Positions 1-9,960 are shown, counted from the stretch's first letter. The stretch is DNA of 64,000 nt from Notospermus geniculatus (GCA_002633025.1 NMRB01000457.1:77485-141484), one strand, 5' to 3'. Numbers and translations: made by a program. The notes: generated by a model from the letters alone, not told the origin.

Positions 1-150
1 GAAGAGGACGATTTGCAGGATGGAAGAGAGGAGATGATTTGCAGGATGGAAGTGAGGACGAGGATGATTCGGAGGACAGAAGTGAGGAAGAGGATGATTT
101 GCAGGATGGAAGTGAAGCAGATGTTGGTTGTACACAAGCTGACCAAGATC
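1..150 (+). repeat. Degenerate acidic-coding tandem repeat
   Basis: About four imperfect copies of a roughly 30-bp unit built around gatttgcaggatggaag. In one frame it codes acidic repeats such as DDLQDGSEEE. It runs into the BEL/Pao fragment downstream but has no recognisable relation to its polyprotein. It could be the end of another element's gene cut by the window edge. Confidence 0.6.
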
Positions 151-217
151 AGAGTTTGGAGCGTGCAGAAGATGGTGGACAAGCAGAAGCTCGCCATATT
201 TTTCTTTCCCCAGAAGA

Positions 218-1190
218 ATGGAGATATTAAAGGACCACCAAAGCCAAGGACCAGTCTGGTATATTCCCCATCACGGAGTGTACCACCCTAAGAAACCTGG
301 GAAGATCAGAGTAGTGTTCGACTGTGCAGCCAAGTTCAAAGGTAGGCCTACCTGCTTGAACGATCATCTCCTCCAAGGTCCTGACCAACTGAATACCCTC
401 GCGGGAGTACTCTGCCGCTTCCGAATGGAAAGCATCGCACTGATGTGCGATATAGAGAGGATGTTTCACCGGTTTCTGGTGCATGAGGAGGATCGTGATT
501 TTCTTCGTTTCCTGTGGTGGAAAGATGGCAATATTGATGAAGAACCGGCGGAATACCGCATAAAAGTTCACCTGTTTGGTGCAGCGGCATCTCCAGGATG
601 CGCCATTTGTGGCCTCCGATACATCGCCAACAAGTACAAAGACATAAGCCCTGATGCTGCCTCATTTATCCGCCGTGGATTCTACATGGATGATGGCTTG
701 ACAAGCGAAGAGAGAGCACAGAGAAGGCCTCTAATCTCATCAAAGGTGCCACAGAAATATGCAGCAAGGAAAATATTAGAGTTCACAAATTTGCCTCCAA
801 TAGTCATGAGGTACTGGAGTCTGTCCCAGCCTCAGAGCGTGCCAAGGACATCATGAATCTTAACCTTGCTTTGGATGACCTGCCCATTTAGAGAGCACTT
901 GGAATTGAATGGTGTGTGGAGTCTGATGAATTCTGCTTCCGAGTTATCCTGAAGGAACAACCCCTGGCAAGACGAGGTATCCAGTGTCCATGATTTCTTC
1001 TGTGTTTGACCCTCTAGGATTCTTGGCACCTTTCATCCTCAAGGGTAAACAGATCTTACAAGAACTTTGCAAGAATGGCACTGACTGGGACCAACCCCTA
1101 CCTGAAGAACTGCACCCTAAGTGGGAAAGTCAAACATCAAGCCAGATAATTTGTCAAAAAAACAACAAAAGCTACAGGGAGATTGGATAA
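218..1190 (+). pseudogene. BEL/Pao retrotransposon pol fragment (reverse transcriptase to A17 region)
   Basis: Part of a BEL/Pao polyprotein. The frame from 218 carries the reverse-transcriptase start (VWYIPHHGVYHP, RVVFDCAA, LNDHLLQGPD) and the catalytic-type motif YMDD, encoded at 683-694 and followed by GLTS. Near 715-722 the coding frame shifts. It then continues through text like FASNSHEVLESVPASERAKD, meets an in-frame TAG near 888, and shifts again near 980 to SVFDPLGFLAPF, the hallmark of the region after the RT in Pao elements. With two frameshifts and one stop this is a dead copy. No protease or integrase is attached, and no LTR could be defined. Family assignment is firm from motif order; the exact clade is not resolved. 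Confidence 0.9.
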
Positions 1191-1605
1191 CTAAAACGAC
1201 AGGAGTGGCCTGGCCCGAAATGGGCAATGCAGAATCTGGATGTGGGGGGCCAAACGGAAAATTCGGAGTATGCTGTATGGTGAGATGAGTGCCAAGCTGC
1301 CTGGGCAGGGTTCAAAGAAGCACCCAGTGCACCATCTTGACTAATCAAGGCCTCCGGTCACTCCGCCCTTCGAACTACGCTCCCTTCACCCTTGACGACC
1401 ACCGTTTGTCATCCTGCTCGCAGACAGGCCGTTCCATGGACCGCGCACACCCCCACCACTGTCAATGATAAATGCGTGTAATCCAATGTTTTGTGAATAA
1501 AACATGCATTAACGTATTAGATTATTCTTCATTTTGAGATTTTCATCGATCCAAACCTCACAATGTTCCTATCACAATGTTCCTAAACCGCGCTTTCAGT
1601 AACGT
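1191..1605. other. Stretch without recognised gene; possible element 3' end
   Basis: No coding frame was recognised. A canonical AATAAA lies at 1496-1501, and a 12-bp direct repeat (cacaatgttcct) occurs at about 1560 and 1574. It may be the 3' untranslated part of the upstream retroelement. Confidence 0.35.
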
Positions 1606-1827
1606 TTGGCTGCTTCAGCCGCTCATGGGCGGCAAATGCGCGCGATAAATGCTACGGTGGTCGGCAAGGGTGGATGGAGCGATAGTAGGAGTGACAGGAA
1701 GCCTTGGTTGGGCAAGATGCCAGTGCACAGACTTGTGTATATATTGAACCATCCTAGTGATTTTAAGCCTGTGGGGGACGTGTCTCACTTGTGCCATAAT
1801 TCACTTTGCGTGACAACAAGTTCTTGA
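1606..1827 (+). pseudogene. His-Me finger (zinc-binding loop) homing-endonuclease-like fragment
   Basis: The 73-codon frame contains MPVHRLVYILNH followed by GDVSHLCHNSLCV. This matches the shape of the zinc-binding-loop His-Me finger endonuclease family: a VHRLVY helix, then an xxHLCxNxxCV metal/active-site block. In family members this is followed by NPxHL and more Cys/His ligands. Here the frame runs off into TTSS and a stop, so the C-terminal half is lost. It is a truncated remnant of a mobile endonuclease gene, not a working enzyme. The assignment rests on motif recognition only. Confidence 0.6.
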
Positions 1828-2367
1828 ACAAAATCCAGCATAGATTCCAAAAAAGGGTCCAAAAAGGGTCCAAATTCGGGATCTTGAAAAGTGTTACCCA
1901 AAGGGTATCATCATGGGTATCATTTTGGAGCTCTATGAGACCAATGTTGAAAAAAATTATTTTGATCCACCTGCAGCCCCCGTGGAACTGGTGGGAAGGG
2001 GTCAAAAGTCGGATTTGTGGCCCTTTTTGACCCCCTCAAGGGTTGCAGTGTAAATTTTGGGGAATGAAACCCATGCCATGTTGTTGTACTCACCGAGACC
2101 TTTAATTTGATACCCATGTTGATATGATTTGAAGATATGAAATTTTTTACCCCTACTGTTAACCCCTTTGGCCCTCTAAAAAGGGCGGCCATCTTGGAAA
2201 TGTGCAGGTTTTGTCTTGTGGTAACAAGCTGAATGTGTTCAGCATGTCCATCTTCATATAAAACAGGAGGAAATGTTTAGTTACCAGAACTACGCTACAA
2301 AAGTGAAAAATAAATGGGCATGTCTCACGGCCTAGAAAGGATGACCAATATATACGCGTCTTCTGCA
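1828..2367. other. Non-coding stretch, dispersed-repeat-like
   Basis: No gene is supported. There is a local direct repeat of aaaaagggtccaaaa type near 1850-1870 and an aagggcggccatcttggaaatg block near 2180, a wording shared by many low-complexity intergenic repeats in this window. Confidence 0.3.
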
Positions 2368-2504
2368 GGTTTGTCAAAGGGACGAAGGCTTCTCAAGGCG
2401 GGAAGGATTATAATGTGTCGACCGGTGCGGCAGCCACAACAAGGTCTTCGACAGGTTTGTCAAACGGACGAAGACTTCTCGAAGAGGCGGTAAGGATTAC
2501 AAGG
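2368..2504 (+). repeat. Imperfect direct repeat before the first Josephin-like copy
   Basis: ggtttgtcaaa-ggacgaag-cttctc is present at about 2368-2414 and again at about 2454-2504 with small indels. The frame start chosen for the following gene fragment lies between the copies, so its N-terminal residues are probably repeat-derived. Confidence 0.6.
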
Positions 2505-2921
2505 GGAAACCGAACTTCAATTCAGGAGCTCGTACAACTTCAGCATGGGTTCGAAGAGTTCATTTTGAGACGAACATGCCAAGACCATGACAGAACATGC
2601 AGTTTAGTGAAGAACATTAAATATGCAGCGAATACCTTGTTTGATTACACAACCGGTAGAAGACATGAAGTAAGGAGTGCCATTATTGGAGGTATCGCCG
2701 TTCAAATACAGGGCAATTCGAATTACTGCGGCTGCTGTGCAATAAACAACACGATTGGTGCCGATTCGGATGGGGAGTTCCCAGTTACTTTGCAGGAAAT
2801 GGATTCCATCGCAGATGAACTATGGTTAAGAGGAAAAACTCGAGCATTTGGCAAAGAAGATGGCGACGATGGAAATCGGGATACTGTTAGCCCTCATTCA
2901 CAACCCAGAGTGTTCGCTTGA
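2415..2921 (+). pseudogene. Josephin-like cysteine-protease module, copy 1
   Basis: An open frame of 168 codons. Its central block, NYCGCCAINNTIG then FPVTLQEMDSIADELW, lines up with the Josephin (ataxin-3 type deubiquitinase) pattern of Gln, then Cys-x-x-x-x-(L/I)-N-N, then F-x-x-x-x-L-x-x-I-A-x-x-L. A cysteine of the CGCC cluster would be the nucleophile. The conserved downstream catalytic His and Asn/Asp were not found in the frame. After GKEDGDDGNRD it runs directly into a non-coding block (2890-2963) that also follows copy 2, so the end looks deleted. Copies 2 and 3 lie next to it in direct order. This was probably part of a transposon-encoded protease. The Josephin assignment is inferred from motif layout and needs a profile search. 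Confidence 0.5.
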
Positions 2922-2963
2922 TACCCCATTGGAACCGCTAAGAGACAGGGAGGGAATGTACAG
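2890..2963 (+). repeat. Duplicated tail block (partner at 3690-3765)
   Basis: About 74 bp beginning ccctcattcacaacccag and ending ggagggaatgtacag. It recurs at 3690-3765 with two or three substitutions. The order module-tail-module-tail shows that the whole unit was duplicated in tandem and then internally deleted in copy 1. Confidence 0.8.
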
Positions 2964-3198
2964 TGTAAAAGGCTTCACCGAAAACCCCAACATGCCTGGC
3001 CAACCCTCGGATTATTGTGTCATTTCCAGGATGGGACTCCTCATTTGATGTAGAGGCAGAGTTGTGTGATGTCAGGAACAGGGACCTTCCACGACAATGC
3101 GGAAGTTACAGTCATGGCATGGAGATGTGTCCCAAGCAGCAGCTCTCTATTTCTCGATATCTTACACCTTTTGGATAGACTTTTGGATTTCACCAAAT

Positions 3199-3683
3199 GT
3201 AGTTCGAAGAGTTCATTTTGGGTCAAACATGCCAAGACCATGACAGAACGCGCAGTTTAGTGAAGAACATTAAATATGCAGCGAATACCTTGTTTGATTA
3301 CACAACCCGTAGAAGACATGAAGTAAGGAGTGCGATTATTGGAGGTATCACCGTTCAAATACAGGGCAATTTGAATTACTGCACCTGCTGTGCAATAAAC
3401 AACGCGATTGGTGCTGATTCCGATGGGGAGTTCCCAGTTACTTTGCAGGAAATGGATTCCATCGCAGATGAACTATGGTTAAGAGGAAAAACTCGAGCAT
3501 TTGGCAAAGAAGATGGCGATGATGGAAATCGGGATCGGAAGAATCTTGGAAGGAGTGAGGGACCCAGCCAGAGATGAGGCTATGGCACAGAGCATGGAGG
3601 TGGATAAAGAAAGTGAGCTGAGGGAGATGATAAGGGATCTGGAGTTCAAATTAGGGGGTCGCTCTCCATCCCGCATCAGCTAG
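3199..3683 (+). pseudogene. Josephin-like cysteine-protease module, copy 2
   Basis: Starts at ttcgaagagttcattttgg and repeats copy 1 with scattered substitutions: NYCTCCAINNAIG in place of NYCGCCAINNTIG, then the same FPVTLQEMDSIADELW. The protease frame stops near 3577. An overlapping frame from 3501 continues to 3683 with a charged, helix-like tail (MEVDKESELREMIRDLEFKL). Copy 1 lacks this tail, so copy 2 keeps sequence that was lost there. The frame switch between protease block and tail means it is unlikely to be translated as one protein. The duplicated tail block follows at 3690-3765. Confidence 0.5.
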
Positions 3684-3936
3684 CCACCCTAAGCCCTCAT
3701 TCACAACCCAGAGTGTTCCCTTGATACCCCGTTGGAACCGCTAAGAGACAGGGAGGGAATGTACAGATTGTTTCCAAACGACTGATTGTTCTGTGACCCT
3801 TTAAAGATGGAGAAACGAACACAAAAAGAGCTGAAACCATCCTGCTTGATGGTCAGGTATGCAATGTTTCTCAACGTTGTTTGGCTATGTTCGGTCACAC
3901 ATGTAATCTTTGTTATGTATGTTTACATTTCAAACT

Positions 3937-4105
3937 AAAGACATGAAATAAGGAGCGCCATTATTGGAGGTATCACCGTTCAAATACAGGGCAATTCGAA
4001 TTACTGCGGCTGCTGTGCAATAAACAACGCAATTGGTGCTGATTCCGATGGGGAGTTTCCAGTTACTGTGCGGGGAAATGGATTCCATCGCAGATGAACT
4101 ATGGC
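3937..4105 (+). pseudogene. Josephin-like module, copy 3 (partial)
   Basis: About 170 bp from aaagacatgaaataaggag to gcagatgaactatgg repeats the central protease block of copies 1 and 2, including the Cys-Cys-Ala-Ile-Asn-Asn codons. A base change or insertion (gtgcggggaaatgg) disrupts the frame before the IADELW helix. It joins directly to the Tnp2 remnant. Confidence 0.6.
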
Positions 4106-4231
4106 TAGCCCTCAGCTGGACCTAGGTTTAAGCCAAATTTTAACCACTTTGGTGCATACGGGCCGGAGAGTTTTGTTGAAAAATTTGAAGTTGAGATACA
4201 TGACGTTTGTGACAAGGGTAGTGTTCTGTTT

Positions 4232-4870
4232 CCGATGGATTTGAGTGTTCCAACTGTGGAAATCTGCATTTTGTTGGAAATTCTGATTCCCAGCACAAGC
4301 AAATTCATAGGAAATTTTTTGCTACCCTTTCAATTGAGCAACAGGTTGCTGAAATTTTCTCCAAACCCCATGTTTGGAAAACTCTGAATAATTACAGGAA
4401 TACCAAACCAGATGTATTATATCTGATATGAAAGATGGGTCCATGAAGAAGTTTGTAGTTGAAACAAATGGCACTGAAAACAGAACTAACACTTAGTTTT
4501 AGTACAGATGGTGCTCAGCTGTTCTCCTCATCTCATGTTGATCTGTGGCCAATATTTTTGGTAATCAATGAACTTCCTCCCAAACTGAGATTTTCAAGAG
4601 TGAATATGATCACTTGGGGTCTTTGGCAAAGTGAGACAAAACCAAATTTCACTTCATTTTTTTGCTGTTTGTAAAAGAAATGATCCGGCCAAAGAATGAT
4701 GGCTTAACTATTAGTGCTGAAGGAGGGGATCAGGTCTTGACAACTCCTTCATGGATTTACAGGCAGAGGCCCCACTTCTTGGTACAAGCTACCATAATGG
4801 CATGTACGGCTGCATAACTTGAGAGGAGAAGGGGGAAGCTGTGAAGTCTGGTAAAGGTTATTTTATGGTG
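4232..4870 (+). pseudogene. EnSpm/CACTA Tnp2-type transposase remnant
   Basis: Read across several frames, the segment follows the order of Tnp2-family transposases. A C-x-x-C block (CSNCGNLHFVG) is followed by FFATLSIEQQVAEIF, then DGSMKKF, then FSTDGAQLF (the conserved D-G after a beta strand). Next come HVDLWPIFLVINELPP, MITWGLW and KPNFTSFF, then AEAPLLGTSYHNGMYGC, corresponding to the D-x-P-A...HNGxxGC block. The frames are broken near 4430, 4490, 4660 and 4740. The order agrees with an EnSpm-type element of the same superfamily as the large element at 47084-58039, but this is an old, isolated piece without visible terminal repeats. Confidence 0.75.
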
Positions 4871-5594
4871 GTGTAATTACTACGCTTGAACAAGTTCGAA
4901 CCCCTTTGTAATGAATGAGCTGGACATCCGGAATTAGCAATGCTTTGCCAAATTAGCCTTTTTTATCTACAGACAAGTTTCACTTCGTTGTGGCTTGCTC
5001 ATTGTCTTTTAGTTTTCATTGTAATGTTGTGACTTTATGGCATTCAGGTCTTGGACTCCAGCCTGTGAACACCAGATTTCGACTCGCCAATCTGTGACTA
5101 CTACCCATGTATATAAATGCTGTATTTTGAAGGACGAAGAAAGGACATCCATCTTCAAGTTGTTTTTGAGCTAGTTCTTCCCCATAAAATTTATGCCAGA
5201 TCCTGTCCTCCTCATCCAATTCCTGCACTCCGTGATCACGTGAGATAGTGCACACTAATCAGCTCCAGCCACTTGTGCCACTGCTTCGCTACCAGTTGGA
5301 TGCTTCCTATCTTCATTGTGCTATACATGAACCTGTGTGTTGGACTTAGTGACTAATCGGGAGCATACTTCCCCGGTAAAAGTACCGTAGTTCTGAAGAA
5401 ATGACATTTCTGATAAATATTGTATTTTATGATGATTTCAGATGAAGTAAATATATTTGAGTCAATTTATTCGCATATTTACATCAGAAGACCCATAACA
5501 GAATATTTTATTCTTTTGGGAATGGCAAACAAATACCAGTGCATGCACTGCATCAGAACAGCAAAATGCATGTCAGTGCACTGTACATTCTGTA
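4871..5594. other. No recognised gene; contains a repeat shared with 33831-33890
   Basis: No coding frame with recognisable content. The stretch at about 5225-5290 (ctccgtgatcacgtgagata...) recurs near 33831-33890 with moderate divergence, so part of this interval is a dispersed repeat. Confidence 0.5.
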
Positions 5595-6292
5595 GTGTAT
5601 GGCATGATGGCGACGTCCAAACTCGTGCCATCGGCTGATGCTGATAGTAGTAGTCAATGTTGTATTTGTGGCGAGTATTATGACAAAAACCGGGTGCAAG
5701 ATCTAGGGAGCAGTCCATCCAGGACAGTATTGAACATGCTGATGGATGCTATGTGCTTGGACAGTACAGACAGAGAAATTACGTGCGCGGCTGTAGCAAC
5801 TGGGAGGGGAAATCTCTTCCTGTGCAGAAACTGCAAACGTCATATTGATGTGCATCAGCTGCAGACCAGGAACATCACGATTAAATGCAAATGCGTTGTC
5901 ACACGTGCTGTCACGCGTGCCTGACACAGAAGTCATTACGAACTGCCGTTTGCTGGCAGGATCTCGTACTGTCAGAAGCATCATCAACCTCAATGGCCGC
6001 CAACATTTTGGTGACGTTGAAAGAAGATGGGGACCCACTCCTCCTGATAGATCCCGGACAACCCCCAGCTTTAAGACGACTAAACAACTCAGCCGCCGGA
6101 GGGTACATCAGACACCACACTAAGGAGATGGAGCGATTTTTGTACTCAGCAGTGAAGCTTCAGCACGACAAGTACAAAAAAATCAAATATATGCATGTAC
6201 TGGTACAGGATAATGTTAGAGACAATGTTACGAGATCGTTTGGTATGTGGTATCAACGACGAGCTGACACAATGGGAGATGTGTTAGTATGA
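5595..6292 (+). pseudogene. Hypothetical cysteine-containing fragment, unrecognised
   Basis: The first frame (5595-5924) has two CxxC pairs, CCICGEYYD and LFLCRNCKRH, about 60 residues apart, suggesting a zinc-binding unit. A second overlapping frame (5885-6292) ends VKLQHDKYKKIKYMHVLVQ...GMWYQRRADTMGDVLV. The overlap and change of frame suggest a broken gene or missed introns. I do not recognise the family. The clusters of degraded transposons around it make a transposon gene the default guess. Confidence 0.3.
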
Positions 6293-6460
6293 CGAGATAC
6301 ACCAATGGGCAGTGACAGAACAGTAGATAGGTAAAAAACATAACAATTACTTTATCATTCTTATGTTTCTGCAAAATTTTACAGGTAATTCAGCAACGAC
6401 CTATTGCATGGATGAAGTAGTGGTGGCATTTTATTCAGAAGATAACAGCGAGAAAATCTC

Positions 6461-6632
6461 TTAAAAGTTCTTGCACGGGCTCAGAGACAACTTCATTTTC
6501 ATCAATCACACCAAGAGCCATGGGAAAGAATTGATGGCGTTGTGGCTCTTGATTCCCAAAAGCCAATAATGTTGAAGAAAGAGCTCCTAGAAATGTTTAC
6601 CTTGCGTGGGCAGCTTGTGTATGAACCATGCT
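6461..6632 (+). pseudogene. Possible methyltransferase-like fragment (motif EPCCGTG)
   Basis: An open frame reads DGVVALDSQKPIMLKKELL then EMFTLRGQLVYEPCCGTG, directly followed by GTAAT, which could be a splice donor. The layout (helix, strand, then E/D-P-x-x-G-x-G) resembles motif I of SAM-dependent DNA methyltransferases of the adenine or cytosine-N4 type. No motif IV (DPPY-like) was found nearby. This is a weak call from a single motif. Confidence 0.25.
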
Positions 6633-6893
6633 GTGGAACAGGTAATACCCATCATTTAATACGCCCGGCTGGGATGTCTTCTGACTTTTACCAGCACTAG
6701 GGCCATTGGTTATTGGGGAAAAGGACATACGAAAGCAAATGTTTGTACCATTTTAGGCCCACGATAAAACGCAGATACATGTAGGCCTACATGTAATATG
6801 CAGCATTAGTACATTAGTTACTGGTCACTTTATTTTATGCAATCATATATATCATATACTGTAGATTAGTCAATTTATCTCATATCATTATGC

Positions 6894-7352
6894 ATGCAAT
6901 CAAAATCATCCACGCCACGTGAAAGGATAAGATTTTCGGAAGATGTTCTACTGGTATTGACACAAGCCACAACCTTGTCCAACGGTTTGTTGACTGCCTT
7001 AGTCAAAGAAGAGAGGTTTATAGAAAACATCAAGAAGACTGGCTTTACTGACCTAATGAATCATGCCAAAAACAACTGCGATGGACAGTGGCTTTTACTT
7101 CCAAAAGAAGAGAAGAAAAGATCCAGAACCCACATGATGTATTCTGTGATGTACAATGCAGATGGCTTCTTCTCAGACAAGATTTCCTATGAAAATAGGT
7201 GTGCACTAAGATGTGGTAGTGGCAGGAGGGGCCATGTGTTTGTTGTTCTAATGCAATTTTGTATGACTTTCATAAGTATTATCAAGGTAATTGAAATTAA
7301 TGCCTTTCATTTCTGCTGCAGTGGGATTAAGGGCCGTATTCAAAAAGGGTGA
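6894..7352 (+). CDS. Hypothetical open frame, unrecognised
   Basis: 152 codons. The first 110 have balanced composition with charged helices (FIENIKKTGFTDLMNHAKNN, LLLPKEEKKRSRTHMMYSVM) and end in CALRCGSGRRGH. A hydrophobic tail that looks like translated non-coding DNA follows. It stops where the inverted-repeat MITE at 7330 begins. It may be an exon of the same broken gene as the fragments at 5595-6632, but nothing proves that. Confidence 0.3.
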   Translation: MQSKSSTPRERIRFSEDVLLVLTQATTLSNGLLTALVKEERFIENIKKTGFTDLMNHAKNNCDGQWLLLPKEEKKRSRTHMMYSVMYNADGFFSDKISYENRCALRCGSGRRGHVFVVLMQFCMTFISIIKVIEINAFHFCCSGIKGRIQKG

Positions 7353-7440
7353 TCATCGTGCGATTAAGACTTAGACGCGTTAACTTCACTAAATGCAGAC
7401 ACTTCCACCGTGCATTTGACGAAGTTACACGCATCTAAAG
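7330..7440. mobile_element. Foldback MITE 'TAGACGCG', copy 1 (truncated)
   Basis: ggccgtattcaaaaagg, then an arm with ttagacgcgttaacttcac, a short loop (acacttccacc), and the inverse arm gaagttacacgcatctaa. The same hairpin occurs at 22258-22355 and 48507-48642. Here the outer right end is missing. Confidence 0.8.
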
Positions 7441-7559
7441 CTGGTGACAGACTGGCACGTACGCAGCGCATCCTGCAGGCGTTCCACCAATCAGATTGTT
7501 CGGTAGGTGTTTCGGTCCCTATTACCGCCTCCCTGATTGGTTGAGCGCTTCTAGACGTG

Positions 7560-7862
7560 TTGTGTTGCTTACGCACCAGGAATGCCCAATCTGTCATAAG
7601 TGGGTGACTGTTCTCACGAACCATCTTAAGACGCACCGCTGTCTCCCCGGTAGTGTGGAACACACCAGATATATTTTGCGGGCTCCAAAGCCACAAATCA
7701 TGCTAGCTGAGGAAGAGGAGGAGGGGCATTGGACGCCCTCATGGAAAAGTTCTACAACCATCTTTTGGACTTTGCTGGGGGCAATAAAAGTGCAGAACAG
7801 GCTCGCCCCATCGTCCAAAATGGTCCGCAAGTTATTGTGAAGATGGCCCTTGAGATAGAGGC
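7560..7862 (+). pseudogene. Crypton-like element gene: zinc-finger N-terminal part
   Basis: The frame from about 7560 reads CPICHKWVTVLTNHLKTH, a C2H2-type finger (C-x2-C-x10-H-x4-H spacing), followed by an acidic linker (AEEEEEGHW). After a frameshift near 7740 it continues DALMEKFYNHLLDFAGG...VQNGPQVIVKMALEIE. This leads into the core-binding region of the tyrosine recombinase at 7880. A C2H2 finger upstream of a tyrosine recombinase is a plausible Crypton-like layout. The frameshift and a stop near 7876 make it a pseudogene. Confidence 0.55.
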
Positions 7863-7879
7863 GAGTTCGAAATAAGAAC

Positions 7880-8850
7880 ACTAACCAGACTAATGAAGAT
7901 TGGAGCTAAACCTGACGGAATCCTCAACAAATGGTTAGTAACGAAGGAGTATACGGCTGGCAGGATAACGAACACTGCGACCTCGCTTCAAAAGTTTTTG
8001 TCGTTTGCTCTTCAAGTCAAAGAAGTTCGAGTTGGCTGGGCTGACGGTGAAACCGATATCGCTCAGTACATCGAGTATGCCAAGGAACTCTGCAAGGGAA
8101 TCCGGGTGAAGACGGTTGAAGAGGTTGTTTGGAAGGCCTCCGAGGCGGGCGAGGTGCTGATAGACCTTGAAGCCTAAGAACATTTTCCGAACAGTGTTAT
8201 CTGGAAAAGGACTAACCAGACTAATGAAGGTTGGAGCTAAACCTGACGAGATCCTCAACAAATGGTTAGTAACGAAGGAGTATACGGCTGGCACGATAAC
8301 GAACACTGTGACCTCGCTGCAAAAGTTTTTGTCGTTTGCTCTTCAAGTCAAAGAAGTTCGAGTTGGCTGGGCTGACGGTGAAACTGATATTGCTCAGTAC
8401 ATCGAGTATGCCAAGGAACTCGCCAGGGGAATCCGGGTGAAGAAGGTTGAAGAAGTTGTTCAGAAGGCCTCTCAGGCAGGCCAGGTGCTGATAGACCTTG
8501 AAGCGTGGGAACATTTTCCGAACAGTGTAATCTGGAAAAGGACTAACCAGACTAATGAAGGTTGGAGCTAAACCTGACGGGATCCTCGACAAATGGTTTG
8601 TAATGAAGGAGTATACGGCTGGCACGATAACGAACACTGTGACCTTGCTGCAAAAGTTTTTGTCGTTTGCTCTTCAAGTCAAAGAAGTTCGAGTTGGTTG
8701 AGCTGACGATGAAACCGATATCGCTCAGTACATTGAGTATGCCAAGGAACTCTCCAGGGGAATCCGAATGAAGAAGGTTGAAGAGGTTGTTTGGAAGGCC
8801 TCCGAGGCGGGCGAGGTGCTGATAGACCTTGAAGCGTGGGAATAATAATA
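7880..8850 (+). repeat. Exact-period 331-bp triplication of a recombinase core-binding region
   Basis: Three head-to-tail units start at actaaccagactaatgaag: 7880, 8211 and 8542, each 331 bp apart. Each codes for MKxGAKPDxILNKWLVTKEY, then TSLQKFLSFALQVKEVRVGW, then IEYAKEL, then LIDLEAWEHFPNSVIWKRT. This resembles the helical core-binding (SAM-like) domain of a tyrosine recombinase. Because 331 is not a multiple of three, each junction shifts the frame, so the triplication kills the gene. Divergence between units is a few percent; unit 3 has its own stop (gttgagctgacg). Confidence 0.9.
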
Positions 8851-8987
8851 ATAATTTATTATATTAAAGTGCTAAAACAATGATTTTTTTTCTAAGCACT
8901 GTACAATAATAATGATCATAAGATACATTTATAAGGTTTAGAAAAGGCAATTAAAAAGCAGAGGTAAAAAATGAAAATAAAACAATG
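8840..8987 (-). mobile_element. Short retroposon insertion with AT-rich tail (SINE/LINE 3' end)
   Basis: About 145 bp inserted between two copies of tgggaa in a place where the tandem units read gcgtgggaacattttccg without interruption. On the minus strand it ends in agtgcttag...agcactttaatataat followed by an ATT microsatellite. That is a typical 3' tail of invertebrate non-LTR retroposons. The duplicated tgggaa is the likely target-site duplication. Confidence 0.65.
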
Positions 8988-9960
8988 GGAACATTTTCCG
9001 AACAGTGTAATTTGGAAAAGGACTATTGATATCCTGAACGAATTCGAGGCTGGTACCCGTGTCGAAGTTGACTGTGACACGTACCGGGACGTGCGAGATG
9101 CAATTATATTGTGTCTGATTCTTGACAATGCAAAACGTGCGAGTGAAATCGCCAACCTCACCATAAACGAGTTCCGTAATGCCACAATGGAGGAGCTTGC
9201 GGATGGGAGTTCCAGCTGGGTTGCTAATGTGTCTCAGCACAAGAACAGGAAAGTGTTTACCTGTCCCATCAATTTTCTAGTTGACGCCAAGAGGGCAACA
9301 AGGCTATTCATTCAGTTCCTACGTCGAAGGGTTCAACCCAAAGATGAACAGGTATTCCTGTCATGGAGATCTGGTAAGAGCCTGACCAGTGGTGATGTTA
9401 ATCACTCCATCAAAAGGTTGTGGGCAACCCTTGGGGAGGAGATGAAACGTGATATCGGTAAAATTGGCACTATTCTTGTCAGAAAGTCGAGTAATGGCAT
9501 TACCAGTTGAGCTGCCGTTTCTGTGGAAGAAGAACAGATACCGGCAAGAGGAATGGGACATTCTCACCAAACTGCAACCCGTGTATATATACGATACGAC
9601 AGGAGCGAGGCTGAAAGCAGCTCAGTCGACAGCCATCATTCAGAAAAGCCTAAAAACGTGCCTCAACTGCACCGCGGCAGTCTATGGACGTTAAAAGCGT
9701 TGTAAGTCCCTCTTTGGTGGGCAGTATTGATGATGATCGCCAGACTGAGACTTCAGCCATCACGAGTCCCCCAGTGCCAGTAACCACGAGTCCCCCAGTG
9801 CCAGTAACCACGAGTCCCCCGGCGCCAGCAGCCACAAGTACCCCGGTGCCACCACGAGTCCCCCAGCGCCAGAAACCTTCAAAAAGAAGTGGTCAAGATC
9901 ATTAAGTGAACAAGAATTCAATGAGCTGTTTTCTTGCTGCAATGCGTTCATCATCGAGAA
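8988..9960 (+). pseudogene. Crypton-like tyrosine recombinase, catalytic part, copy 1
   Basis: Continues the core-binding units with WKRTIDILNEFEAGTRV, then LILDNAKRASEIANLTINEF. The Arg in KRASEI fits the first catalytic arginine of tyrosine recombinases. VSQHKNRKVFTCPINFLV, then FLSWRSGKSLTSGDVNHSIKR and GTILVRKSS follow. A stop interrupts at about 9508. In the next frame come ARGMGHSHQTATRVYI, the region of the second His and the candidate catalytic Tyr. A proline/serine minisatellite-coded linker and a C-terminal segment (WSRSLSEQEFNELFSCCNAFIIEKVY) end the gene. Crypton-like is the best fit because recombinase and C2H2 finger occur together without a reverse transcriptase; a DIRS origin was considered less likely. 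Confidence 0.65.
9759..9870 (+). repeat. 24-bp minisatellite coding a Ser-Pro-Pro-rich linker
   Basis: About four to five copies of a 24-bp unit (cacgagtcccccagtgcc + agtaac) encode TSPPVPVT repeats between the recombinase and the C-terminal segment. A shorter version occurs in copy 2 at about 10664-10750. Confidence 0.85.
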
